DNA of 64,000 nt, from contig NZ_OCNH01000005.1 of NCBI RefSeq assembly GCF_900230225.1, positions 62,001 to 126,000 on the forward strand, read 5' to 3'. How positions within the stretch are numbered: the stretch's first letter is position 1; every line of letters begins with the position of its first letter. Both the position numbers and the translations under genes were made by a program. The notes beneath the pieces are model-generated. The model did no database searches and was not told the origin of the DNA. It was given only the letters and a program-made list of their open reading frames with translations. Origin of the DNA: Spirosoma fluviale (lineage in GTDB: Bacteria > Bacteroidota > Bacteroidia > Cytophagales > Spirosomataceae). This document shows, piece after piece, positions 32,184 to 40,528 of the stretch.

Positions 32184-32800
32184 GAGCGCAGGAGGGTAAT
32201 TAGTTCTTTCGTCACTTCGGCCCGCTGGTTTTCAATCCTGACCTGCGCCTGTACCAGAACCGGGTCATTACCGAATATCTGCTGTTCGCGCTCAATGCGC
32301 TGCTGTTCGGCCGTCAGACTAGCCAGCTGATTACGAAGCTCATGCACTTCGGGTCGCTGGCAGGCCAGTTGTTGTTCGGCGCACTGGCGGGCAATGAACT
32401 CCTCGGCGCGTTTGTCGGCCAACGACTCACTGGCGGGGGCCAGGGGTTCTTGGCCGGGTAGTGCATCGGTTTGTTCAACGGCATATTCTATCCGTACATC
32501 ATCCGTTGCTTCGGGTCGTAGCAAAAGCCAACTGCCAATGAGGACAACAACCGCTGCAGCCGCAAGTCCTGCCCAAAGCGGCCGGCTTGTCCGCTGGGTC
32601 CGGAGCGGGCGCACTCTCGTTGGTTCAGGGGTGTTCAGGTTTTGCTCAATAGCGTGCCATAAACTGGCTTTGGGTTCATAGGATGGCAAATCAGGCAGGC
32701 GACGGCTCAATAGCTCATCGGCCTGTAAGTCGGCCTCAATTCGGGCCCAGAGGTCTGGGTGAGGGTCGTATTCGGGCAGTTGCGGTATTGAGTCGTTCAT
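32180..32800 (-). CDS. Membrane anti-sigma factor-like protein (copy 2)
   Basis: A 206-residue protein with a cytosolic N-terminus, one membrane helix at about 75-94 (LWAGLAAAAVVVLIGSWLLL) and a periplasmic coiled-coil end (SLTAEQQRIEREQQIFG). The N-terminus repeats one motif twice: LPEYDPHPDLWARIEADL and LPSYEPKASLWHAIEQNL. The first anti-sigma has a single counterpart, PNSLWQKIEAGL. This may be the sigma-binding element, which is an inference. It overlaps both neighbours by 4 bases, so the three genes are translationally coupled. Confidence 0.8.
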   Translation of the reverse strand: MNDSIPQLPEYDPHPDLWARIEADLQADELLSRRLPDLPSYEPKASLWHAIEQNLNTPEPTRVRPLRTQRTSRPLWAGLAAAAVVVLIGSWLLLRPEATDDVRIEYAVEQTDALPGQEPLAPASESLADKRAEEFIARQCAEQQLACQRPEVHELRNQLASLTAEQQRIEREQQIFGNDPVLVQAQVRIENQRAEVTKELITLLRS

Positions 32801-33387
32801 GATAGTCGCTGTCTGAGTAATTTTTTAGCGTAGCTCGTCTGCGATTTCGAGGTGCCTTCCGAAATGCCGAGCATCTCCGCCACTTCTTTGTGGGCATACC
32901 CTTCTACTTCAACTAATAGAAAAATGGTACGTGCTCCATCGGGCAAGGTTCGGATGGCGGCATCCAGTTCGGCACCGGTAAGGGAGTCACGAAAAGGCGC
33001 GGGCTGGTCGTGGAGCGCTTCGTCGATGGTTAAGAACCGCCCTTCGAGGTGTTGCTTTCGGATGGCCTGCCGCACCACGATGGTTTTGATCCAGGCCCCC
33101 AGCGTTGAGCGGAATGTAAACTGGTCGAGGTTGCGGAAAACATCGACGAATGCATCCTGCAGCGCATCATTGGCATGATCGTAATCGTTAAGGATGCGGT
33201 AGGCTGTTGAAAACATTGCCCGCTTATACTGCTCGAAGAGTTGCCGCTGGGCTGCCCGTTGAGCTACCGGCCGATCAGTAGCCCGGCACTGTTCGACAAG
33301 GTCTTTGCCAACCGGGTCACTCCTGACCGGGTCATTCCTGACGGGCCCCTGTTCATGTTTATCGGTTGGAGTTGCCAAGCGGAACAT
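32797..33387 (-). CDS. ECF RNA polymerase sigma factor (copy 2)
   Basis: A 196-residue ECF sigma factor. Region 2 (about 50-120) contains QYKRAMFSTAYRILNDYDHA, NDALQDAFVDVFRNLDQF and FRSTLGAWIKTIVVRQAIRK. Region 4 (about 135-196) contains LPDGARTIFLLVEVEGYAHK and EVAEMLGISEGTSKSQTSYA. It heads a five-gene operon: sigma, anti-sigma, DUF4097-type protein and two outer-membrane barrels. This supports a role in sensing or remodelling the cell envelope. It is a paralogue of the set at 16.8-19.2 kb. Confidence 0.94.
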   Translation of the reverse strand: MFRLATPTDKHEQGPVRNDPVRSDPVGKDLVEQCRATDRPVAQRAAQRQLFEQYKRAMFSTAYRILNDYDHANDALQDAFVDVFRNLDQFTFRSTLGAWIKTIVVRQAIRKQHLEGRFLTIDEALHDQPAPFRDSLTGAELDAAIRTLPDGARTIFLLVEVEGYAHKEVAEMLGISEGTSKSQTSYAKKLLRQRLS

Positions 33388-33520
33388 CGATTTAATTGCT
33401 GCTTCGGACTAAAGGGGAGCGGGGTGGGCAAAAGGTTGGAATCAGGCTAAAAATAAGTTGTACATCGGCAGATAATGAATTCTAAGCCAAACAGCTTTCC
33501 CTTTTTCGTTACTTTGATGT

Positions 33521-34351
33521 ATGAATTACATTGAACTACAACTCCGCCTGTCGCCCGACTATACCGACATCCTTACCGCCGAACTCGCCGAACTGGGTTA
33601 TGAGTCATTTGTCGAAACCGACGAGGGAATAAACGCGTACATTATAGAGCCTGATTATACAGAAGAAGCGGTTCAGGAATTGGTTGCGAAATACGCCGAT
33701 CAAACGGCAATAGCCTACGAAGTCAATTCGTTAGAGAAGAAAAACTGGAACGCCGAGTGGGAGAGAGATTATGAGCCGATAGAAGTTGCCGACCAAGTAC
33801 GGGTCCGGGCGTCCTTCCATGAGTCGGATGCCCGGTTTCGTTACGACATTGTCATTAATCCGAAAATGTCGTTCGGAACGGGCCACCACGAAACCACGGC
33901 CATGATGATGGAGCAGCAGCTTGGTCTCGATTTTTCGGGCAAAACGGTGCTCGACGTAGGTAGTGGAACCGGTATTCTGGCGATTCTGGCTGCGAAAATG
34001 GGCGCTGAAAAAGTACTGGCGTTCGACATTGAAGAGTGGGCGGTGGAAAACGCCCGCGAAAACGCCGAACTGAACAGTTGCCCGCAAGTCACGGTATTTC
34101 AGGGAACGATTGCCGATGTTGACCCTGCCAATCAGTATGAGATTGTGCTGGCGAACATCAACCGAAACGTTTTACTGGCCGAAATCCCCACCTATACCAA
34201 CTTGTTGAAACAAAATGGGCATCTGGTTGTCAGTGGTTTTTACGATCACGATGCTGCCGATATTGAACAGAAAGCCGTGGAAGCCGGATTAGAACCAGCA
34301 AAACGGTTAACAACGAACCAGTGGACTTCTTTATCATTTTTTAAACGTTGA
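33521..34351 (+). CDS. prmA: Ribosomal protein L11 methyltransferase
   Basis: A 276-residue SAM-dependent methyltransferase that methylates ribosomal protein L11. The N-terminal substrate-recognition domain (about 1-90) includes KKNWNAEWERDYEPI. The catalytic part has NPKMSFGTGHHETTAMMMEQ, the SAM loop VLDVGSGTGILAILAAKMGA and the NxxR-like LANINRNVLL motif of PrmA. A short interval with TTACTTTGATG just before the start may be part of its promoter. Confidence 0.96.
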   Translation: MNYIELQLRLSPDYTDILTAELAELGYESFVETDEGINAYIIEPDYTEEAVQELVAKYADQTAIAYEVNSLEKKNWNAEWERDYEPIEVADQVRVRASFHESDARFRYDIVINPKMSFGTGHHETTAMMMEQQLGLDFSGKTVLDVGSGTGILAILAAKMGAEKVLAFDIEEWAVENARENAELNSCPQVTVFQGTIADVDPANQYEIVLANINRNVLLAEIPTYTNLLKQNGHLVVSGFYDHDAADIEQKAVEAGLEPAKRLTTNQWTSLSFFKR

Positions 34352-34385
34352 TAGGAACGCCAGCCCGGCTGCGTTCCCATCAGCT

Positions 34386-37300
34386 ATGAGCTATATGAAT
34401 CGGATACAGTACAGCCTTATTGTTGCTTTCCTGACCCTGACCACCGCCTTCGGGCAGGCGGTTCGGCTTTCGGACAAGCCCGACCAGTTTGTGGCCGAGG
34501 TGCAGAAACTGATGGCTACGGGCGGGCCGGTGGCCGTTCGGGCCGGTACGAACCTGCAATCGCTCTGGTCGGAGAACAAGCTGTCGGCGCAGCAGCAGGA
34601 GCGTGTCATGGTGCTAAGCCGCAAGATGAACCAGAAACGGCTTCCGGCAGCAACCCATTTTACTCCCTTTTATGAGTCGGTTTACCTGGCCGCTCAGCAG
34701 CCAACCGGCGGTAATATCGACGGTATTCTGACCATTGCCGAAAAGCTGTTCGAGGCCAATGACCCGAAAATCTTTGCCCGAAGCCTGGAAACGACCCGGC
34801 GGTTTATGGAGCGTCAGGAGTTGTATGCCGGTTCGTACAATAAGCTCTACGCGCTGGGCGGCTCGTACCAGTTTCGCTACATCGACAATGTGCAGGTAGC
34901 TAACAAACCCGATGCCATTAAAACTCCCGCCGATTCGATAGCAGCCGCCAAAGCAGCCGCCGAACGTTCCCGCTTCGATGGTTGGGATACGCCCGCTGTC
35001 GATTCGACCATGCCGCGCCAGCTGGGGCCGCAATACATCCCCCAGCGTCGGCCTATCCCAACCGTTTCGGGGCCGGTCATTACGCTGAAAGATGTGTCTC
35101 TGGCGATGATCGCCAATGGCGATTCGGCCGTGCTGGCCAATACCAGTGGCGATCTGATGCTCAAAGATGGAACGCTGGTGGGGCAGGGGGGGAAGTTCAC
35201 CTGGGCAACCGCCGGTCGGCCGGATGTTTTCGTGACCTTGAGCGAGTATGCCCTCGTCACTATGAACCCGCGCCTTCAGGCCGACGACGTGACACTAACG
35301 TACGGTACGACCAAGCCCATCAAGGGCGTCTTCGAATACGTCAGCAAGAAAAAGGGCGGACCGGTCACGTATCCGCGCTTTATGTCATGGCAAAACGACG
35401 TAAAAATGCCCGATCTGGGGCCAGATATTGAGTACCGGGGTGGTCTGGCGCTGTCGGGTACGCAGATGGTGGGCGCGTCGGCTAGTGGGCAGCCTGCGCA
35501 GATTATCGTGAAATACAACGGCAAACCGGCCTTCAAAGCCAGCAGCCGCCGGTTCGATTTCAACATGAGTGACACGACCGGCACCGTAGCTGGTCGCCCG
35601 GATTCTACGCAGGCAGGCCTGGCTTCGTCGGGCTTCAATACCACGCCCGAACTGACAAAATCGCCGACGGGTAAATCGCTTCCGATGATTTCGGCGAATT
35701 CGGCATCGTTTATCGGGTATGTCGATACGGATTCTGTTTCGCACCCGTCGGTGAAATTTCGGTACGATAAAAACCAGAAAATTGCCTGGCTCGACCGCGA
35801 GCAGCGCACAGATTTCGCCCGGGTTCCCTACGCCGATTCGTACCACAAATTTTACATCATGCCCGAGGTGGTCCGGTGGGATTTGCCGCGCCGGAAAGTG
35901 GATTTTTATCAGGTGGGAGCCAAGCGCGAAGTACCCGTACGGTTCGAGTCGTTCGACTATTTCCATCCCCAGCGCTATGCCGATTTAACAGTCGACTACG
36001 GCTTTCACCCGCTGCAAATTGTGGCGAACTACATCTCGACCACCAAGCAACAATCTTTCGTGGACGATGACATTACCCGCTTTGCCAAAAACGTAAACGC
36101 TACCTCTCTGCGGGGCGCTTTGGGGCGTATGGTGCTGGAAGGCTACCTCGACCGAAACCCCAATACGCAGGAGATGCGCCTGAGCCGGAAAGGATATCTG
36201 TATGTACTGGCTTACACACAAAAGCGCGACTACGATAATTTTCAGGTGCAATCGCTGTTTTCGTCGAACGACAGCACCAAAAACGCGACCATCAATCTGG
36301 ACGATAAAATCCTGACGATTCGTGGCGTCAGGCAGTTTACGCTGTCCGATTCGCTAAAGATTTTCGGTTTCCCGTCCGACAAAACCCTGCGCGTCGGCAA
36401 GAACCGGGCGTTCACGCTCAACGGACAACTCAAAGCCGGGAACCTCCGGTATGCGGGCCGTGACCTCAAATTCGACTACGAGAAATTCGGGATGACGCTG
36501 AACAAGATCGACTCCATTACCTTCTCGTCGCAGAAACTGGCGGCTCAGGGTAAAGACGGAGAGATTGGGGGCGATATCAAATACGAGAATCCAGGAATGG
36601 TTTACCTGGGTGGGGCCGATAATAAGTCGGGCCGTATTGCGGGTAAAAAGACGACCCAGCGGCTGGTTATGCCCGAAGGGATGACCGTTTACTTCAACCA
36701 GCCTGTTCGCGGTAACATCACCTACAATCAGAAAGTATATTTCAAAATTCCGGCCATCGACAACGACAGTTTGGGTAAGGGCGACATTTCCTTCATGGGG
36801 ACTTTCTACTCCGATGGTATTTTCCCTCCCTTCAAGGCGGAGTTGAAAACCATGCCCGACAATACCCTGGGCTTCGTTCATAAAGCACCGGCTGCGGGTT
36901 ATCCGGTGTACAGCGCCAAAAAAGGTGTTGCTCCATCGACGGTCAAATTTACCGGCGAACTGACAATGGACAAAAGCGGACTTCGGGCCGAAGGCATTCT
37001 CAACCACCTTACTGCCAGCCTGGATACCAAAGGCATCCTGTTCATGACTGACTCACTACTGGCATCGGGTGAGAAAGGCGAAATAAAAGAGGGATTGATT
37101 GGTAAGCCCGGGGGCGCATCCGCCTACTTCCCACAGGTTCAATTGAATAACTACAGCCTGAAGTGGTGGCCCAAAGCTGACAGCATGGTCATTACGACTC
37201 AGAAAAATAATTTCAATTTCTATAACGCCACCACCAACCTCGAAGGTGGACTGGCTTTGCGCTCAACGGGCTTGTTTGGCAACGGAACCCTGCGCCGGAA

Positions 37301-39446
37301 AGATTCGGAAGCCGTTTCGGGTAGCATCAAGTTCAACAAAGAGGGCTTCATTGCCAGTAATGCACAATTTAAGATCATATCGGACAAAGAAACGCCCGGT
37401 ACACCCATCGGCAAGCCCATCCTGCTGGGCAACGGCATCGACGTTGATTTCAACCAGACAAAAGGTATTGTCGGGCTGGCGATCAAGAAGAACGAAAGTC
37501 TGGACGATACGGTAAGTGCCAGCATGGAGTTTCCATTTGCGGCTTACAAAACCAATATCAACCGCGCCCAGTGGAATATCAACGCTAAAACGATTGTCAT
37601 GAAAGCCGGGCCGACGCTCGGCGACGTGAACACGTCGACGTTCACGGCCACAGCCGAAGAACAGGAGGGACTCACGTTCAATGCCTCGGGCGGACTATAC
37701 GATGTGGAAAAACGAACGCTGAATATTAGCGGAGTGCCTTACGTGACCTCGGCCGACGCCCGCATCTACCCCGACAAAGGGCAGGTGGCTATCCGGCGTA
37801 ATGGCGAAATGATGGCGCTGAAGAATGCCCGGCTTGAGCTGGACACCATCAGTCGATTCCACCGGCTTAAGAACGGGAATATTCAGATACTTTCCCGGAC
37901 CAAATTTGCCGGCGATGCCACCTACCAGTTTGCGACAGCCAAAGGCGATACGGCCAGTATTAAAATGGGTAGCTTTGAGCTAAAAGAAGCTCCCGCCGGA
38001 GCCGTTACCAAGCCTGATTCCCCAACATTGACCGCCGATACGAAGAAAGCCGGTCGGGTGGCCACGCGCAGCAAGCGGAACGCGGCAAACAAACCCGTAA
38101 CGACTTATTTTACCGTGGCCCGTGCTGAAGTGGAGGAAGAGGACAACCTGCAACTGGCCCCGAAAATGCTCTTCAAGGGAACGATTGCCATGCAAGCCCC
38201 CTCGCCCGATCTGGCCATGGATGGGTTTATCAAACCGGCGCTGAAAAAACGGGTAGATCTGGTAGGCGGCTGGATTCCCTTTAAGGAAAAAGTTGAGGAA
38301 CGGCTGGAAGTGAAGGTCGATAAAAATCTGAAAAACGAAGGTGGCCAGCAGTTGGTAGCCGGTATTCATTTCCGGTTGGGCAACGCAGGTTTATACCCAA
38401 CCTTCCTTTCGCCCAAAGAAGACTCGAAAGACGATGACCTCTTTACCGCTACGGGCGTCATGCGCTACGACGAAAAGGATAAAGTTTACCGGATTGCCTC
38501 CAAAGGCAGTGATCTGGAGGCCAGTTCATCTGGTACAGACAGTACGGCTGTCGGAGCAGAAGAAGAGGTAGAGAATGCGTTTACCTTCAACGACGCTCGT
38601 GGTCTGATGACGTTCAAGGGCAAGATGAACCTGCTGAATTCAGGACCGCGTGAATACTTGATGACGTCGGGTTCAGCCCGAGTCAACATTGATAGTAGTT
38701 TGTACCGGTTCAACACCTTACTGGCTTTTGCGTTCCCCGTCCCCGATCCGATTACCGCGCTTATTTCGGATAAAATCGTCAAGACGAATCTGGAAGAAAA
38801 AAATGACGAAGCGGCCGATGATGACCTGAACCGGCTGTCGGATAAACTGGTGCCGTTGATTGGTCAGCAGGCGGTGGATGCTTACCGGCTCAAGGCGCAG
38901 AATCAGCACGTAGCGCTCAGTACGGCATCACCCAAACTCAATGCCATGCTGGTGCTCGCCAACGCCAACCTGCGCTGGTCCACTAAGTATAATACGTTCT
39001 ACAGCGTAGGGAAACTAGGCGTGTCGAATATGATGGCCACCGATGTAAACGCTCAGATGGACGGGTTCGTTGAAATCCGGAAAACGGGCAATGGCGACGA
39101 AGCCAGCATCTACCTCGAATCGTCGCCCGATGTATGGGTATTTTACGATTACAAACCAGCCAGTACGCCAACGGGGCTGGGCCAACTGGCCATTGTAACC
39201 TCGGAACAGGATATAAACGATCGCTTGCTGGCCGGGTCTAAAAACGCGGGTAAAGCCACTATTGAGGTCGTAGCAGCTACTGCCGATGAGAAAGCTCTGT
39301 TTGTGGACCGGTATCTGGATCAATACAAGACGAAAACCAAGCCTGTGCCGAAACCAAAGCCACAACCCGGCCAGAAAGTGGTGAAGGAAGAGAAGAAGAA
39401 AGACGAGAAGAAAAAAGACAAAGAGGCCGAAAAAGAAGGGTTTTAA
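34386..39446 (+). CDS. Very large exported protein of unknown function
   Basis: A 1686-residue protein. Two ATGs are possible, 34386 and 34395; the second gives the signal peptide MNRIQYSLIVAFLTLTTAFG. After a helical N-terminal domain (about 30-200, including a KLFEANDPKIFARSLETTRR segment) the bulk is long, beta-rich and repetitive (IKFNKEGFIASNAQFKI, VKFTGELTMDKSGLRAEG). No cysteine-rich, protease or barrel motif stands out. The C-terminus is a Lys/Pro then Lys/Glu tail (KTKPVPKPKPQPGQK ... EKEGF). I know no named family. It is probably a periplasmic or outer-membrane-associated scaffold. Confidence 0.85.
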   Translation: MSYMNRIQYSLIVAFLTLTTAFGQAVRLSDKPDQFVAEVQKLMATGGPVAVRAGTNLQSLWSENKLSAQQQERVMVLSRKMNQKRLPAATHFTPFYESVYLAAQQPTGGNIDGILTIAEKLFEANDPKIFARSLETTRRFMERQELYAGSYNKLYALGGSYQFRYIDNVQVANKPDAIKTPADSIAAAKAAAERSRFDGWDTPAVDSTMPRQLGPQYIPQRRPIPTVSGPVITLKDVSLAMIANGDSAVLANTSGDLMLKDGTLVGQGGKFTWATAGRPDVFVTLSEYALVTMNPRLQADDVTLTYGTTKPIKGVFEYVSKKKGGPVTYPRFMSWQNDVKMPDLGPDIEYRGGLALSGTQMVGASASGQPAQIIVKYNGKPAFKASSRRFDFNMSDTTGTVAGRPDSTQAGLASSGFNTTPELTKSPTGKSLPMISANSASFIGYVDTDSVSHPSVKFRYDKNQKIAWLDREQRTDFARVPYADSYHKFYIMPEVVRWDLPRRKVDFYQVGAKREVPVRFESFDYFHPQRYADLTVDYGFHPLQIVANYISTTKQQSFVDDDITRFAKNVNATSLRGALGRMVLEGYLDRNPNTQEMRLSRKGYLYVLAYTQKRDYDNFQVQSLFSSNDSTKNATINLDDKILTIRGVRQFTLSDSLKIFGFPSDKTLRVGKNRAFTLNGQLKAGNLRYAGRDLKFDYEKFGMTLNKIDSITFSSQKLAAQGKDGEIGGDIKYENPGMVYLGGADNKSGRIAGKKTTQRLVMPEGMTVYFNQPVRGNITYNQKVYFKIPAIDNDSLGKGDISFMGTFYSDGIFPPFKAELKTMPDNTLGFVHKAPAAGYPVYSAKKGVAPSTVKFTGELTMDKSGLRAEGILNHLTASLDTKGILFMTDSLLASGEKGEIKEGLIGKPGGASAYFPQVQLNNYSLKWWPKADSMVITTQKNNFNFYNATTNLEGGLALRSTGLFGNGTLRRKDSEAVSGSIKFNKEGFIASNAQFKIISDKETPGTPIGKPILLGNGIDVDFNQTKGIVGLAIKKNESLDDTVSASMEFPFAAYKTNINRAQWNINAKTIVMKAGPTLGDVNTSTFTATAEEQEGLTFNASGGLYDVEKRTLNISGVPYVTSADARIYPDKGQVAIRRNGEMMALKNARLELDTISRFHRLKNGNIQILSRTKFAGDATYQFATAKGDTASIKMGSFELKEAPAGAVTKPDSPTLTADTKKAGRVATRSKRNAANKPVTTYFTVARAEVEEEDNLQLAPKMLFKGTIAMQAPSPDLAMDGFIKPALKKRVDLVGGWIPFKEKVEERLEVKVDKNLKNEGGQQLVAGIHFRLGNAGLYPTFLSPKEDSKDDDLFTATGVMRYDEKDKVYRIASKGSDLEASSSGTDSTAVGAEEEVENAFTFNDARGLMTFKGKMNLLNSGPREYLMTSGSARVNIDSSLYRFNTLLAFAFPVPDPITALISDKIVKTNLEEKNDEAADDDLNRLSDKLVPLIGQQAVDAYRLKAQNQHVALSTASPKLNAMLVLANANLRWSTKYNTFYSVGKLGVSNMMATDVNAQMDGFVEIRKTGNGDEASIYLESSPDVWVFYDYKPASTPTGLGQLAIVTSEQDINDRLLAGSKNAGKATIEVVAATADEKALFVDRYLDQYKTKTKPVPKPKPQPGQKVVKEEKKKDEKKKDKEAEKEGF

Positions 39447-39453
39447 ATGTTGT

Positions 39454-39514
39454 ACCAACCGTCCCGGTCGATTGTGAAGCCAGACATTTCACAGCCGACC
39501 GGGACGGTCGGTAT
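39454..39514. repeat. GACCGGGACGGTC-family palindrome
   Basis: TACCAACCGTCCCGGTCG (39454-39471) pairs with CGACCGGGACGGTCGGTA (39497-39514), with one mismatch. Each arm holds the self-palindrome ACCG-tcc-CGGT. It begins 8 bases after the stop of the giant gene. Related copies are at 49166-49196 and 57861-57921. Confidence 0.85.
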
Positions 39515-39556
39515 TACGGTTACGATTAAATACGAAAAGAGCAAAGCTGATATTCT

Positions 39557-40486
39557 GTGAAAGCCCTCTGGCGCGATCTGCGCGACCATCTCCGCACCGA
39601 TTTTCGTCCCGACCTCTATGTTGCTACCGCGCTCTGGGCGGCACTGCTCCTCACTGTCAATTATCAGATCGACTTTGAAGATCGATACATCGACGCACAT
39701 CAGGGAAAGCTCATCTGGCCGGTGCTGTATTTCTGTTTGTACGCAACGGCCTATTACGGCAGCGTCTGGCTCTGGACTCATTTTCATAATCGACCCGACA
39801 TCTGGCGCAACCGCGAGTTCTGGCTCCGAAGCGGAACGGCACTGGTTTGTTATTCCGTCTACGCCGGTTTTTACGCCCACAGCGACTGGAGCCGTCAACT
39901 GTTCGATGGGCAGATCTACGTATTTGCCTACTACTGCCTGCACAACCTACAGTCGATCCTGACAATTGTGCTGCCACTTTATCTCTTTTACAGATTTGTA
40001 GACCCGTACCGATCCAATTTTTACGGGATGGCTCCCAAGCGAAAGGGGCTGGTTTTGTACGCGCTGCTGCTTACCCTGATGATTCCGCTTATTACGCTGG
40101 CGTCGTTCCAACCCGATTTCCTGCAATCGTATCCAACCTACCACGATACCAACGCCAACGAGTTTTTCGGTGTATCCGAGTGGGTAACCGCACTCGTTTA
40201 TGAGCTTTGCTACGGATGGGACTTCGTGCCAACAGAACTGCTCTTTCGGGGCTTTTTGGTTATTGGTCTATCCCGAGTATTAGGCGATGGAGCCGTATTA
40301 CCGATGGTCGTTTGGTACTGCTCCATCCATTTCGGGCGGCCTTTAGGCGAAGCAATTTCTTCCTTACTGGGCGGCTATCTGCTGGGTGTGCTGGCGTTAA
40401 GTACCCGGAGTATCTGGGGTGGCCTGCTCATTCATATCGGCATTGCGTGGGGCATGGAAATTGCCGCATTTTTGCAGAGCGAGTAG
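39557..40486 (+). CDS. CPBP-family intramembrane protease-like protein
   Basis: A 309-residue membrane protein starting with GTG at 39557 (MKALWRDLRDHLRTDFRPDL). About seven hydrophobic segments are visible. The C-terminal half has the CPBP (CAAX protease/bacteriocin-processing) motifs: PTELLFRGFLVIGLSR, where the family has EExxxR (here TE-LLF-R), VVWYCSIHFGRPLGE and GGLLIHIGIAW. The first Glu of the pair is replaced by Thr, so catalysis may be altered. The role is unknown. Confidence 0.78.
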   Translation: MKALWRDLRDHLRTDFRPDLYVATALWAALLLTVNYQIDFEDRYIDAHQGKLIWPVLYFCLYATAYYGSVWLWTHFHNRPDIWRNREFWLRSGTALVCYSVYAGFYAHSDWSRQLFDGQIYVFAYYCLHNLQSILTIVLPLYLFYRFVDPYRSNFYGMAPKRKGLVLYALLLTLMIPLITLASFQPDFLQSYPTYHDTNANEFFGVSEWVTALVYELCYGWDFVPTELLFRGFLVIGLSRVLGDGAVLPMVVWYCSIHFGRPLGEAISSLLGGYLLGVLALSTRSIWGGLLIHIGIAWGMEIAAFLQSE

Positions 40487-40528
40487 TGCCACATACGTTC
40501 TGTATTAACCATAGTTTTATATACCATC

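Noticed and set aside
39443..39943. 166-codon minus-strand frame
   Set aside because: It crosses the palindrome at 39454-39514 and is antisense to the CPBP gene.
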